In this document: in pieces, positions 21,301 through 30,336 of the stretch | How the letters are laid out: each line of letters starts with the position of its first letter | How positions within the stretch are numbered: the first letter of the stretch is position 1 | Assembly (NCBI RefSeq): GCF_900086595.1 | Contig: NZ_LT575472.1 | Span: 210,637 to 274,636 of the forward strand | DNA length: 64,000 nt | Direction of reading: 5' to 3' | Source of the DNA: Clostridium nigeriense | GTDB lineage: Bacteria; Bacillota; Clostridia; Clostridiales; Clostridiaceae | The notes under the pieces: model-generated | Seen by the model: the letters and a program-made list of their open reading frames with translations, nothing else | Database searches by the model: none | What the model was told of the DNA's origin: nothing | Position numbers and translations under genes: made by a program

Positions 21301-22098
21301 GAAAAAGATGAAGTGGCTGTGGATGAAAATAGTGAAGATGAATTATTTATTCATTCACATGTAAATTATATTGATAAAGAAATAAGAAGAAGATTAGATT
21401 ATGAATATAAATATAGCTTAGCTAGTGGATTACCTAGTAATGTGTCTGTTTCTGACTTAAAGAGATCGCTTTATGAAAATGAAGATGATGATGTTCTAAC
21501 TGTTAATATATTTAAAGATAAGGAAGTAATAAAACCTAAATTCCTTCAAGAAAAGAAAGGTTTATCAGCATCAGAAAGAGGTACAGCTGTACACTTTATA
21601 ATGCAGAAGTTAAATTTAGAAAAAGTTCATACTAGAGATGAAATAAAAGAACAAATAAATGAGATGAAAAATAATAATTTACTTTCTGAAGATGAAGTTA
21701 AGGCTGTGGATAAAATTAATTTCCTGGGTTTTTTCAGAAGTAATTTAGGAAAAAGAATGTTAAGTGCATATAATGAAAATAGGTTAGTAAAAAGAGAGCT
21801 TCCTTTCTATACAGAAATAAGTAGTTTAAATATTGATAGTACATTACCAGAAAAACTTTACGGAAAAGAAAACGTAAGACTTCAAGGAATAATAGATTGT
21901 ATATTTGAAGAAGAGGATGGAATAGTATTATTAGATTATAAGACAGACTATGTAGTAGAAGGAATGGAAGAAGAAATTATAGAAAAATATAGAGTACAGT
22001 TAAAATACTATAAAGATGCAGTTGAAAAAATAACAGGTAAAAAGGTTAAGGAAAGCTACCTATATTTATTTGGACTAGGAAAAGAAGTAATTATATAA
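18325..22098 (+). CDS. addA: ATP-dependent helicase/nuclease subunit A
   Basis: UvrD-like helicase-nuclease of 1257 aa, partner of AddB in recombinational repair. Helicase motif I is [12 protein letters not shown] with K31; motif II is LVDEYQDSN; a motif VI-like segment reads [12 protein letters not shown]. The C-terminal nuclease motif is [12 protein letters not shown] followed by LLDYKTD. The start ATG lies 3 nt after the addB stop, with the ribosome site GGGAGG inside the addB end, indicating coupled translation. Confidence 0.97.
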   Translation: MGSTKWTEDQLKAINTRNCNLLVAAAAGSGKTAVLVERIIRIITNEDNPIDIDRLLVVTFTSAAAAEMRERIADAISKALEVNPNSKVLQRQLTLLSRANITTMHSFCLDVIKNYYHIINLDPTFRIADETENTLLKLEVINDMFEDYYENEDEDFKRLIDAYSTSRDDERLKEIILDLYRFSMSGPWPEEWLRDSAESFNIETIEDLNETVWIKVLKETIAIEVSGYIKILGKALDLIKSTEGLEPYEATFNDEINMFNGVLEALNYGIRELYSEVSKISFGRLKSVKKDKVSDVESLEIVKSIRDSIKKKCAKLVEDSFSMTVEDALNGIKNSYPYMKMISKLTLDFINRFKKKKRERNLLDFNDLEHLCLKILISNDEEGNINPSSVSEGFREYFDEVLVDEYQDSNNVQEAIIDLVSRKSLENPNVFMVGDVKQSIYRFRQAKPELFLEKYNSYPLEDGSLNRKIQLYKNFRSREEVINGVNYIFKEVMSKTVGELEYNDEEALNLGASYKENEDENTFVAGPIELHILDKSGNKDIPEEDKIEEVNLTDSDISDIEEEEDVDAITLEARIVARRIKELLNPDINTGKIFKVLDKETGEYRPLKYKDIVILLRATKNWSEIFLEELGYEGIPIYADTGTGYFETIEIRTIMSLLKIIDNPMQDVPMISVLRSPLVGFTAEELGDIRLLNKEKYFYEIISDVSEDAYEVNEELKYKCKMFINNLKKWRKKSIYTPIDEFIWYLYMDTAYYGYVGAMPNGKLRQANLKILFQRAKQFEQTSFKGLFNFINFINKLRNSSGDMGSAKVLGENEDVVRIMSIHKSKGLEFPVVFTSGFGKQFNLMDLNKSILYHDDLGLGPDYVDLERRNSYSTLAKEAIKKKILFETLSEEMRILYVAFTRAKEKLIITGATRDLEKSISRWMSAASIDDEIVPPSEVLKGKSYLDWIGMAICKHRDGENLRNYIGSTNSLIVNDFSTWKVKMWSKNDLTVEKDEVAVDENSEDELFIHSHVNYIDKEIRRRLDYEYKYSLASGLPSNVSVSDLKRSLYENEDDDVLTVNIFKDKEVIKPKFLQEKKGLSASERGTAVHFIMQKLNLEKVHTRDEIKEQINEMKNNNLLSEDEVKAVDKINFLGFFRSNLGKRMLSAYNENRLVKRELPFYTEISSLNIDSTLPEKLYGKENVRLQGIIDCIFEEEDGIVLLDYKTDYVVEGMEEEIIEKYRVQLKYYKDAVEKITGKKVKESYLYLFGLGKEVII

Positions 22099-22142
22099 TG
22101 TAAAAATAAGGCTCTATTTTAAACTGATGTTGATAATATAAA

Positions 22143-22170
22143 AAAAGTGGATAATAATTATCCACTTTTA
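22143..22170. terminator. Terminator after addA
   Basis: Stem AAAAGTGGATAA / TTATCCACTTTT with a small loop; symmetric A and T flanks would serve either strand. The addAB operon ends here. Confidence 0.75.
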
Positions 22171-22243
22171 ATTTGCAATAGATCAAAATTTTGTATAAAA
22201 AGATTCTTTATTACTTGTGAATAAAATATATTCTAGAATTATT

Positions 22244-22423
22244 TTAATTTTTATCATCTAATTTACTTAAAATAATATCTACTTTCCTATCTAACTCTTT
22301 ATTTCTATTAATAAAACTCTTAATACCTTTTATTGCTTTATATAATAGTATTATGATAGCGATTAATATAGAAAAGTTAATGATAGTAGCAAGAATAGCA
22401 AAAATATTAATATCTATTTTCAT
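22244..22423 (-). CDS. Small single-pass membrane protein, 59 aa
   Basis: Open frame read on the minus strand from ATG at 22423 to TAA at 22244, with GGGAG 12 nt upstream of the start. The product begins MKIDINIFAILATIINFSIL, has one hydrophobic segment (about residues 6-27) and a charged C-terminal tail ending LDRKVDIILSKLDDKN. This layout is common among short clostridial membrane proteins of unknown role. The remaining sequence between 22099 and 22623 holds only the addA terminator and AT-rich spacer. Confidence 0.7.
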   Translation of the reverse strand: MKIDINIFAILATIINFSILIAIIILLYKAIKGIKSFINRNKELDRKVDIILSKLDDKN

Positions 22424-22623
22424 TTTAAATACTCCCTTATAAATTTAATAGTCAATTAAATATAAAAATAATTTCTAAAAGTATACAATTTGCTTTATTA
22501 GTGAGTAAATTTATTCTCTAGTTTGTAATATAATACAATTGTTTAATAACATATATTTTTATTATATATCTATTTAGGTTATAATCCCATAATATAAAAG
22601 TATAATGTTTAACATTTTATATT

Positions 22624-23970
22624 TTAAAGATTAAAATTAGTCTTTGCTAATTTTAAAAGTTCTTCTTTTGAATTTAATTCTGGATTTTCTAAAACTTTAT
22701 TTAAAAGAAAACTTAATATATCCCCAATTATTTTTCCAGGTTTTAAATTGAACTCATATATTAAATTTTCCCCAGTAATATCTAGGTCTTTAATTAATAA
22801 AGGTTCATTATTTTCTATAATTTCACTTGCTAATTTTTCAGTGTAGGCCACTTTTTCTAAAAATACTTTTGGATTATCTAAAGAATTTATATCAGCCCTT
22901 TGAAGTTTAAATAATAAATTAATATTATTTTTACCAACATCAATTAATAACTTTTTAACTTCATATTTAGTAGGCATAGTATTAACATTTAACACTAAGT
23001 GGTGCTCTATTAACTTTGAAACTATTTTTATAGTATTATTATCAAATCTTAGTTTTAAAAGAATTTTTTTACTCATTAAAGAGCCTTCAATACTATGTCC
23101 AGGAAAACCATAGAAGCTTCCATTATTAAAAGAAGTTAGAGTTTTTAATTTTCCTACATCATGTAAAAGAGCAGATAGTCTTAGTATTAAATTGCTTTCA
23201 GTATTATTAATAACATTTAAGGTATGCTCAAATACATTTCTATTATGATTAGTACACTTAGGTGAAAAATCAACTAGGGAATTTATGTCTGGAAGGATTA
23301 ACTCTAATAAATTTGTATCCTTCAAAAGCTCTAAACCTTTTGATGGATTAGGTGAAATTAATATTTTACAAATTTCATCTCGAATTCTTTCAAAACTTAT
23401 ATTTTCAATTAATTTATAATTATTTTTAATAGCAGTATAAGTATTATCCTCAATATCAAAAGATAATTGACAACTAAATCTTATAGCACGGAGCATCCTT
23501 AAAGCATCTTCTTTAAATCTCTTATCAGGATTACCAACACATCTAATTATTTTGTTTTTAAGGTCATTAGTTCCATTGAAATAATCTATTAAACCATTAG
23601 TTGAGTTATAAGCTAAGGCATTTATAGTAAAATCTCTTCTAGACAAATCTTCTTTTATATCTGTTACAAAATCAACAGATGATGGTCTTCTATTATCTAA
23701 GTAACTTCCTTCAGTTCTAAAGGTAGTAACCTCATAAGGATTATTATTTATAAGAACTGTAATAGTTCCATGTTTTAAACCCGTAGGGATAGTCTTTTTA
23801 AAAAGAGAAATAGTTTCTTCTGGTTTAGCAGATGTAGTTATATCATAATCCTTAGGATTAACCCCTAAAAGACTGTCTCTAACACAGCCTCCTACCATAT
23901 AGGCCTCATATCCATTTTTATAAAAATTATTAATTATAAATTCTACTTCCTTTGGAATATTTATTTTCAT
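22624..23970 (-). CDS. cca: CCA tRNA nucleotidyltransferase with HD domain
   Basis: Adds or repairs the 3' CCA of tRNAs. Class II nucleotidyltransferase signature: MVGGCVRDSLLG, metal-binding DYDI, and the RRDFTINALAYN motif; the nucleotide-selecting segment follows (EDALRMLRAIRFS). An HD domain (LSALLHDVGKL) lies near residue 260-350. Length 448 aa is normal for bacteria. AAAGGTAGG precedes the ATG at 23970. Many tRNA genes in this window already encode CCA, so its main job is probably repair. Confidence 0.93.
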   Translation of the reverse strand: MKINIPKEVEFIINNFYKNGYEAYMVGGCVRDSLLGVNPKDYDITTSAKPEETISLFKKTIPTGLKHGTITVLINNNPYEVTTFRTEGSYLDNRRPSSVDFVTDIKEDLSRRDFTINALAYNSTNGLIDYFNGTNDLKNKIIRCVGNPDKRFKEDALRMLRAIRFSCQLSFDIEDNTYTAIKNNYKLIENISFERIRDEICKILISPNPSKGLELLKDTNLLELILPDINSLVDFSPKCTNHNRNVFEHTLNVINNTESNLILRLSALLHDVGKLKTLTSFNNGSFYGFPGHSIEGSLMSKKILLKLRFDNNTIKIVSKLIEHHLVLNVNTMPTKYEVKKLLIDVGKNNINLLFKLQRADINSLDNPKVFLEKVAYTEKLASEIIENNEPLLIKDLDITGENLIYEFNLKPGKIIGDILSFLLNKVLENPELNSKEELLKLAKTNFNL

Positions 23971-24094
23971 TGTTAACCTACCTTTTAAATTTTATATAAA
24001 TAATCATATCATATAATGAAAATTTAAGTTTAAAATAACATGCTATTTATATGATATAATTTATGTAGACTTTTTTGGTATAGGAGAAGGAATT

Positions 24095-25330
24095 ATGAAA
24101 AACAAAAAATACGTTATTAAAATAGCTTCTATAATATCTCTTATAGTTATACTTACTTTTAGTTTTTCAATTTATAAATCAAATAGTGAAAAGAAAATAG
24201 TTAGAAATATAGAGAATTTTATAGTTAGTGGAAACTACGAAGATGCATTAAAGGCTATAAATAATAGCAATGAAAATGGAAATTTAAATTTATATAAAGA
24301 TATAATTGAAGAATTTTTAGCTATAAAAGAAGAGAAGAATTTTAATAATTTAGAGGATAAACTTAATAAATTTAAGGAAACTTATAGAGAAAACTTAAAT
24401 ACTGATATATTTAATGAAATGACTAAGGAAATTTTAAGTATAGAGGATAGTATTAAAGAATATAAAAATGAAATAAGTAGTAAAAAGGAAGAAATATTAA
24501 AGTTAATTGATGAAGAGATAAATTCGGTAAAGGAATTAATAGATAATTTTAAAGAAAGTTATCCAGAGGAAGATATTTCAGAAATAGAAGCTAAATATAA
24601 TAAAAAGCTTGAAGAAATTAATATTGAGTTAGAAGAAAAGAAAAAAGAGGAAGTAAGTTTAAATATTACTACTATAAATAGTAGTAATAGTAATTCTTTT
24701 AGTAGTAATAGTGAAAATTTAGGAATTTCAAATACTTCAGCAGCACAAAATTCAAGTCAAATTATAACTATAATAAGTAAAGGTGGATCATATGGAGAAT
24801 TAGTATTTTGGGAAAAGGATTCATCGGGTAATTGGCTAGAAATAGATAGAGTACAAGCTAGGTTAGGACAAAATGGAATGAAAAATGCTAGTGAAGTTTA
24901 TGAAATGGATAAGTGTACACCAACAGGAATATACACTTTAACAGAAGCTTTTGGAATAAAGTCTAATCCAGGAAGTGGAGTGACATACAGACAGCTAGAT
25001 GGATCAGAGTATTGGGTAGATGATGAAAATTCACAATATTATAATACAATGCAATTTGGAGACCCTAATGGTAGATGGAATTCTGCAGAAAAATTAATGG
25101 ATTTTCCAGGGTATTATAATTATTCTCTAGTTATTGATTACAATAGGTGGCCAGTAATACCAGGAAAAAGTTCAGCTATTTTTATTCATTGTGATATGGG
25201 GATATATACTTATGGATGTGTAGCTATACCAGAACAAAATCTAGTAAATATACTTAATAGAATAAAGCCATCTAAAAATCCAGTTGTAATTATGGATTTT
25301 ACATATGAAGCTATATATAGCAATTACTAA
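24095..25330 (+). CDS. L,D-transpeptidase family protein, variant active site
   Basis: Membrane-anchored cell-wall enzyme of 411 aa. One N-terminal membrane segment (residues about 8-27), a charged helical/coiled-coil stretch (30-190), a Ser/Asn-rich linker (about 190-220) and a C-terminal YkuD-like domain. The catalytic cysteine is C375 in TYGCVAIPE with H365 upstream; the usual SHGC motif is altered to TYGC. Such variants belong to the L,D-transpeptidase catalytic-domain-like group. It is convergent with a second L,D-transpeptidase gene across a shared terminator. Confidence 0.82.
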   Translation: MKNKKYVIKIASIISLIVILTFSFSIYKSNSEKKIVRNIENFIVSGNYEDALKAINNSNENGNLNLYKDIIEEFLAIKEEKNFNNLEDKLNKFKETYRENLNTDIFNEMTKEILSIEDSIKEYKNEISSKKEEILKLIDEEINSVKELIDNFKESYPEEDISEIEAKYNKKLEEINIELEEKKKEEVSLNITTINSSNSNSFSSNSENLGISNTSAAQNSSQIITIISKGGSYGELVFWEKDSSGNWLEIDRVQARLGQNGMKNASEVYEMDKCTPTGIYTLTEAFGIKSNPGSGVTYRQLDGSEYWVDDENSQYYNTMQFGDPNGRWNSAEKLMDFPGYYNYSLVIDYNRWPVIPGKSSAIFIHCDMGIYTYGCVAIPEQNLVNILNRIKPSKNPVVIMDFTYEAIYSNY

Positions 25331-25372
25331 TAAATACGGTGAGTAGTACAATAAAAGAGAGGAAATATATAC

Positions 25373-25403
25373 AAAATAGGCTGTTTTAAACAGCCTATTT
25401 TTT
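25373..25403. terminator. Bidirectional terminator between two L,D-transpeptidase genes
   Basis: Near-perfect stem AAAATAGGCTGTTT / AAACAGCCTATTTT followed by T residues on the plus strand and preceded by A residues, so it serves both convergent genes. Member of the CTGTTTnAAACAG hairpin family seen five times in this window. Confidence 0.9.
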
Positions 25404-25408
25404 AGAGG

Positions 25409-26638
25409 TTAATTTATTATTATTTTAGTATCATTGCTAATATTATCATAAAGCCATTTGGCATCTTCTACATTTAATCTTATACAACCATGAGAAGCAG
25501 GAACCCCTAGGGTATAATCTAATACAGTACTTTGAGTTTCGTCAAAAGGTAATGAGTGAAATAAGTAATCTCCCATAAATTGAACCCAATACTTAGCACC
25601 TTGTTGAAACTCCTCAGCATAAAACCAGTCCCCTCTATTTGTAACGGCAAATATTCCTTTAGGAGTTTCTTTACCTTCTACTCCTGTGGAACAAGTAAAT
25701 TCTTTAATTAGATTCCAATTATTATTTGAACCTTCATAAACATAAGTTATTTGTTTGGCTAAATTTAAATATACTAAATAAGATGTTTTACTGGCTATAG
25801 AAAAACTATTTATATTGTTTGGAGTAATTTCTTGTAGTATAGCATTTGAGGTATATTCAGAATCTTCTCCTGAATATTCTTCTCTAAATAGTTTTATTGA
25901 ATTAATTTTATTATCTATTTCAATTATTTCATCCTTAGATAATAGACTTGAATCGTAATTAGATAAAATATTAATAGCTTTTGTATAATATTTATTTGCT
26001 ACCAATTCTTCAACGCTTTCAAGTAAATACTCTTTATAATTAGCTTTATAATCATCGATATATTGTTTAGCCAATTTATAATCATTTAATGAATCTTTTG
26101 GGATTAGATTAAAGTATTCCATAGCTTTATCATAATCTTTAGAATTAAAAGCAGCTATGCCAAGATTTAAATAACTATCTTCATTATGATTAAAACTAAT
26201 ATCAGATGAAGAAGAATTATTAGTAGTATTTATTTTATTTTCATTATTAGATTCATCTAATGCAGATATTAATTTATCTAAGGATGAATTTAAAATATTG
26301 TATTCTTTTATTTCATTTAAAATTTCCATAGCTTTATTAGAGCTGATAGTATTGTTTGATAATGATACACAAATTTTATTAACTATATCTGTAAAGTAAT
26401 AATTTAAATCATTATTTAGTTTATTTCTTTTTATACTTAAAATTTTATTATCTAATATAGATTTAGCATCGGAAAATTCATAGTTATTAAATTTATTATA
26501 AAAACTATAAGTTAATGATTCATATTTTGAGTCTAAATAAACATTTGCAGTAAATCCTAATAATATTAATAAAACAAAAATAGAGAGAAATTTAAAAATA
26601 GAAAATCTATTTTTCTTTTTGGATTTATTACTGTACAT
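25409..26638 (-). CDS. L,D-transpeptidase with canonical SHGC motif
   Basis: Cell-wall cross-linking enzyme of 409 aa. Strong N-terminal membrane segment after a basic stretch (KSKKKNRFSIFKFLSIFVLL), a long extracellular helical region with TPR-like repeats (LGIAAFNSKDYDKAMEYFNL near 160-180), and a C-terminal YkuD domain (about 285-409) with LFHSLPF and ASHGCIRLN; catalytic C385 with H383. AGGAGG lies upstream of the ATG at 26638. Its domain plan (anchor, helical stalk, YkuD) parallels the neighbour at 24095-25330, but the active-site motif differs. Confidence 0.9.
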   Translation of the reverse strand: MYSNKSKKKNRFSIFKFLSIFVLLILLGFTANVYLDSKYESLTYSFYNKFNNYEFSDAKSILDNKILSIKRNKLNNDLNYYFTDIVNKICVSLSNNTISSNKAMEILNEIKEYNILNSSLDKLISALDESNNENKINTTNNSSSSDISFNHNEDSYLNLGIAAFNSKDYDKAMEYFNLIPKDSLNDYKLAKQYIDDYKANYKEYLLESVEELVANKYYTKAINILSNYDSSLLSKDEIIEIDNKINSIKLFREEYSGEDSEYTSNAILQEITPNNINSFSIASKTSYLVYLNLAKQITYVYEGSNNNWNLIKEFTCSTGVEGKETPKGIFAVTNRGDWFYAEEFQQGAKYWVQFMGDYLFHSLPFDETQSTVLDYTLGVPASHGCIRLNVEDAKWLYDNISNDTKIIIN

Positions 26639-26792
26639 TTTTGGACCTCCTTAAAACTTATACTATAATCATTAACAAAAAAGATAAATTTTAATCTGAA
26701 AAAATTAACTTTTATAAAAATTACCTTTATTTATAAAAAACTTTTTATATGATAAGATATTATTAAATAGTAAATCCTAAGGAGTAAATTAG

Positions 26793-27554
26793 ATGGATAA
26801 GAATATAAATTTTATTAATAGACTAAGAATTAGTATAACTAGTGTAAGGCAATATAATGAATTAATTAAGGATACCTTATCTAAAGCAATAATATATTCA
26901 TTAATGTTATCCTTATTAGTAGGATCTTTTTTAGGGGCATTTAGCTTTGCTGTTGTTGGAACTATGCAAAAAAATATAGAAGATATAATTTCTTCAGATG
27001 AATTTAAATTTATATTGAAAGATGGAATATTAGATTTTGAAAATTCTCCAATAAAAAGAGAAGAGGGTAGAAGTATAGTTTACATAGATACAAATATATC
27101 TTTAGATAATGTTGATAGTATAAGAAAAGTAGTAGTACATAAGGATGAGTCTTTTGCAATATTAAAGGATGGAATATCTTATAGAATAAATGGAAATGAG
27201 TATAACTATAAATTTAGTGAGTTGCCATTAATTGAAAAAATAGATAATGATATAGTATTAAAGGCTTTAAGCATTATTGGAATTGTTAAATACTTAGCTT
27301 TTTTTGCCTCTATATTGTTAACTTATATTAAATTCATGATAAATGCTTTCATATTATCTATAGGTGGAATTATATTAAATAATCTTAACGGTTTAAATCT
27401 AAAATATAGAGATATATTTAAAATTTGTATATATGCAACAACGTTACCTACAATATTAGGAGCAATTATTCCAATTGGAACATTTTCTTTATTAATTTCA
27501 GGAATGTATTTAATTTTAGTAGTAAATTATATGAGAAGTGAAATACAATTATAG
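26793..27554 (+). CDS. DUF1189-family membrane protein
   Basis: A 253-aa protein with an N-terminal membrane segment (about 31-55), an extracytoplasmic domain (56-150) and three further hydrophobic segments (about 160-185, 190-205, 215-250). This arrangement and the start (FINRLRISITSVRQYNELIKD) match DUF1189, present in many Firmicutes and of unknown function. AAGGAG precedes the ATG. It is divergent from the L,D-transpeptidase and ends at a strong hairpin. Confidence 0.75.
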   Translation: MDKNINFINRLRISITSVRQYNELIKDTLSKAIIYSLMLSLLVGSFLGAFSFAVVGTMQKNIEDIISSDEFKFILKDGILDFENSPIKREEGRSIVYIDTNISLDNVDSIRKVVVHKDESFAILKDGISYRINGNEYNYKFSELPLIEKIDNDIVLKALSIIGIVKYLAFFASILLTYIKFMINAFILSIGGIILNNLNGLNLKYRDIFKICIYATTLPTILGAIIPIGTFSLLISGMYLILVVNYMRSEIQL

Positions 27555-27566
27555 AATATTGAAAAT

Positions 27567-27620
27567 GAAGGCGATATTGCAAAATTAATAAGTAATTTTG
27601 CAATATCACCTTCTTATTTT
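27567..27620 (+). terminator. Long hairpin terminator after the DUF1189 gene
   Basis: Arms GAAGGCGATATTGCAAAATT (27567-27586) and its complement ending at 27613 form a 21-bp stem with one mismatch and a 5-nt loop, followed by a T-rich stretch. Confidence 0.85.
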
Positions 27621-27803
27621 TATATGTAAAATTTTGTTGCAAAAATAAGATATATTACTATATATATAATAAAAATGTATAAAATGAAGAAAATGATAAA
27701 TGGAAAAATATACAAAAGATATTGTTGTAGAAATGGGGATATGATAAACTAGAATTATGGGTGTTAAATAAAATCTAAAGCTGTTATGAAAGGAATTATT
27801 AAA

Positions 27804-28715
27804 ATGATTAATAAGGAATTTTTGGATAGGGAATTATTATCCAATAAAATCAAATTAAATGGATTTTCTTCAGAAGATAGTAATGAACTAACAAAGGATG
27901 AAATGATAAATATCATAACAGAATTAACAAATAAAAATTCAAAACAAGAAAACTTTTTGCTAAATATTTCACATGATTTAAGGGGGCATTTAAACGTAAT
28001 ACTAAGTGTTATGCAAGTTATAAATCATGGAAGTGCATATGTTACTGACAAAAAAGCTTTAGAGTATATGAACATAGTAAGAAGAAATAGTCTAAAAATG
28101 TTAAAGTTAATTAATAATTTAATTGATACAACAAAATTGGAAAACAATTACTATGTATTAAATAAAAAGAATATAGATATTATAGCTATGATTGAAAGTA
28201 CTATAAATTGTATAGATAAATATGCAAAGCAAAAGAATATTCAATTAATATTTGATACAAATGAAGAAGAATGCATAATGGGAATAGATCCAGAAGTAGT
28301 TGATAGAATAATAATGAATTTATTATCAAATGCAATAAAGTTTTCATATAGTAATACTAATATTTATATAGATATATTTGTATTTAATGGAGAAATAAAA
28401 ATTTCTATAAAGGATGAAGGGCCAGGTATTCCAGAGGAGTATCAGGAAAAAATATTTAATAGATTTTATCAAATGTCTAAAAAAAGAGACAGTGATGCAA
28501 TTGGTAGTGGAATTGGATTAGATTTAGTAAATTATTTAGTTAAATCTATGGATGGTCAAATAAGATTAGAGAGTAAGGAAGGCCAAGGATGTGAATTTAT
28601 ATTGAGTTTTCCTATAAAGACAGTTGAAGAAAAAGATGATTATTGTTTAAATGATGATGGAAGTAATAAAATACAAATGCTAGAAGTAGAATTTTCTGAC
28701 ATATATAATAATTAA
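27804..28715 (+). CDS. Soluble sensor histidine kinase (orphan)
   Basis: A 303-aa histidine kinase with no membrane segment. H-box NISHDLRGHLN with H57, N-box IIMNLLSNAIKFS, G1 DEGPGIP, F-box IFNRFYQ and G2 GSGIGLDLV are all intact, so it should be active. No response regulator is adjacent. The start at ATG 27804 is set by AAAGGA at 27789-27794; an in-frame ATG at 27786 lacks a site. The short N-terminal part (about 50 aa) shows no recognisable sensor domain. Similar kinases act in clostridial sporulation phosphorelays, but that link is only a possibility here. Confidence 0.85.
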   Translation: MINKEFLDRELLSNKIKLNGFSSEDSNELTKDEMINIITELTNKNSKQENFLLNISHDLRGHLNVILSVMQVINHGSAYVTDKKALEYMNIVRRNSLKMLKLINNLIDTTKLENNYYVLNKKNIDIIAMIESTINCIDKYAKQKNIQLIFDTNEEECIMGIDPEVVDRIIMNLLSNAIKFSYSNTNIYIDIFVFNGEIKISIKDEGPGIPEEYQEKIFNRFYQMSKKRDSDAIGSGIGLDLVNYLVKSMDGQIRLESKEGQGCEFILSFPIKTVEEKDDYCLNDDGSNKIQMLEVEFSDIYNN

Positions 28716-28726
28716 AATCATTTTTA

Positions 28727-28755
28727 TTGATTTATTCAAATAGGTATGATAATAT
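28727..28755 (+). promoter_or_regulatory. Promoter of tRNA-Arg
   Basis: TTGATT (28727-28732), 17-bp spacer and TAATAT (28750-28755), 22 nt before the tRNA 5' end. Confidence 0.6.
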
Positions 28756-28777
28756 AAATAATGTCAAAAAAATATAT

Positions 28778-28854
28778 GCGGTGGTAGCTCAGTTGGATAG
28801 AGTAGCTGGCTACGAACCAGTTGGTCGGGGGTTCGAATCCTCTCCGCCGTACCA
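28778..28854 (+). tRNA. tRNA-Arg (ACG), integration target
   Basis: A 77-nt cloverleaf with acceptor GCGGTGG, anticodon loop CTACGAA giving ACG, T-loop GGTTCGAATCC and encoded CCA. Its 3' half (28812-28854) lies inside the 44-bp repeat that bounds the integrative element, so the gene stays functional after insertion. Confidence 0.96.
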
Positions 28855-28855
28855 G
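28812..28855 (+). repeat. attL: 44-bp core repeat inside tRNA-Arg
   Basis: Begins ACGAACCAG in the anticodon loop and ends CCGTACCAG one base past the tRNA CCA. Identical to 45303-45346. Confidence 0.95.
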
Positions 28856-28860
28856 GAAAG

Positions 28861-28895
28861 CCTTGTAAATAGCGAATTTACGAGGTTTTTATTTT
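28861..28895 (+). terminator. Terminator of tRNA-Arg, element-borne copy
   Basis: Stem CCTTGTAAAT / ATTTACGAGG with a 4-nt loop and a T run. It lies inside the element just past attL, and a related hairpin stands just outside attR, so the element supplies a replacement terminator for the tRNA it interrupts. Confidence 0.85.
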
Positions 28896-28920
28896 GTCTA
28901 ATATTAATAGTTTTATGAAC

Positions 28921-28946
28921 TTTGCCCCTTTTTTTGCCCCTTATAG
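28921..28946 (+). repeat. Left end copy of a 26-bp repeat (possible integrase arm site)
   Basis: Sequence TTTGCCCC followed by seven T residues and GCCCCTTATAG. It matches 24 of 26 bases with 45180-45205 near the right end, in the same orientation. Twin copies close to both att sites suggest integrase arm-binding sites. Confidence 0.6.
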
Positions 28947-28973
28947 CTTTTTATAAACCAAAAAAGAAGTGAG

Positions 28974-30131
28974 TTATTTAATACCCACTTTATTATATAA
29001 ATCATTTAATTTACTAATAGCATTATCTTTTAAATTATCTAATACATGAGTATATGTATCAAGAGTAATTGATATATTGCTATGGCCTAATAATACTTGA
29101 ACAGTTTTAGGATCTTCTCCAAGTTCGAATAATCTAGTAGCATATGTATGTCTTAAATCATGGAATTTTCTTATTGGAATATCATTCTCTTTAAGTATCT
29201 TTTTAAATTTCTTTAATACATTTCCACTATCTAAATATCTACCAAAACAGTTACAGAATATTAAGTTATTATCTTCATAAAGATTAGCAACTTTTATTCT
29301 TAATTCCTTTTGTTGATTTTCATATTGCCTTAATTTATCTATTAAGTGAGCTGGTAAAGGTACAATTCTAATACTTTTCTTAGTTTTAGGAGTTTGAATT
29401 ATATTCTCATATTCTCCAGTATCAGTATTTTTAACTCTCTTAAATGTTTTATTAACATAGATAACTTTATTTATTAAGTCTATATCATTCCAGGTAAGAG
29501 CAAATAGTTCGCCTTGCCTTAATCCAGTATCTAAAGCAGTTATAAATAACATTTCTAAGTCATTTCCTTTTATAGCTTCTATAAACTTTAGTTGTTCATT
29601 TAGTGTAAAAGGTATTACATCATTTCCCTTATTGATATTCTGACTTATTTTAGGTAATACAATAGCCTTAGAGAAGTCTTTTAATATTCTATTACTAATA
29701 TTAGCATATCTAATACATGGAGCTATAAGCTTATGAAGGTTATTAATAACTGAAATACTTTTACCAGTAGATACTAAGTCATTGTAATAATTTTGAATAT
29801 GAGAAGGTTCAAGATCTTTAAGCTTTATATAATAAATTGGACTATTGTCAATATAATTTCTAAATATACCATCATATCTTTCTTTAGTTGCTGCTTTCTT
29901 ATCAGTCATATGAGTATTATAAAGCCAGTCTTTAAAGAATACTCCGAAAAATTCTTTATTATCAGTAATGTTATTATTTAGTTCATTCTTTAAAGCTCTA
30001 ATTTTCTCTTCAAGTTCTCTCACCGTACTTCCGTATAAATCCTTTGGATTTTTTAAGTTTTTATGCCTTAATCTATAGAAATAATACTCTTTACCATTTT
30101 TATTTTTCTTTTTATAGATTGTTTTAGCCAC
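28974..30131 (-). CDS. Tyrosine-recombinase integrase of the element
   Basis: Site-specific recombinase of 385 aa. An N-terminal AP2-like/SAM-like arm and core-binding region (about 1-165) precedes the catalytic domain (about 175-385) with R205 (TGLRQGE), H324-x-x-R327 (HDLRHTY), H350 (LLGHSNI) and nucleophile Y360. Closest in style to Tn916/phage integrases of Firmicutes. GTG start with AAAGGAG upstream. It lies 28 bp inside the left repeat of the 26-bp type and reads toward tRNA-Arg, the normal position for a tRNA-targeting integrase. Confidence 0.95.
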   Translation of the reverse strand: MAKTIYKKKNKNGKEYYFYRLRHKNLKNPKDLYGSTVRELEEKIRALKNELNNNITDNKEFFGVFFKDWLYNTHMTDKKAATKERYDGIFRNYIDNSPIYYIKLKDLEPSHIQNYYNDLVSTGKSISVINNLHKLIAPCIRYANISNRILKDFSKAIVLPKISQNINKGNDVIPFTLNEQLKFIEAIKGNDLEMLFITALDTGLRQGELFALTWNDIDLINKVIYVNKTFKRVKNTDTGEYENIIQTPKTKKSIRIVPLPAHLIDKLRQYENQQKELRIKVANLYEDNNLIFCNCFGRYLDSGNVLKKFKKILKENDIPIRKFHDLRHTYATRLFELGEDPKTVQVLLGHSNISITLDTYTHVLDNLKDNAISKLNDLYNKVGIK

Positions 30132-30246
30132 TATATCAACTCCTTTCTATTATTATTTAGTGAAACTAAGGAAATTTTTCAGCCGTTCTTAAGTTAGCTT
30201 ACTAACTACCTTAAAATTTAGGTCGTTAAATAATGTTATATAGAAC

Positions 30247-30264
30247 GAGCAAAATATTTTGCTC
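30247..30264. promoter_or_regulatory. Perfect 18-bp palindrome between integrase and repressor genes
   Basis: GAGCAAAATATTTTGCTC is its own reverse complement. It sits in the 205-nt gap downstream of the repressor gene and upstream of the integrase, where it could be an operator controlling int or a transcript-end hairpin for the repressor. Confidence 0.5.
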
Positions 30265-30336
30265 ATCTACTCGAGACGAATTTCGTAATCAGTAAAAATG
30301 GAAATTTATTCATTATTATTTTTTATTTATTATGAT

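Noticed and set aside
28727..28918. Open frame of 63 codons across tRNA-Arg
   Set aside because: Covers the tRNA gene and its terminator.
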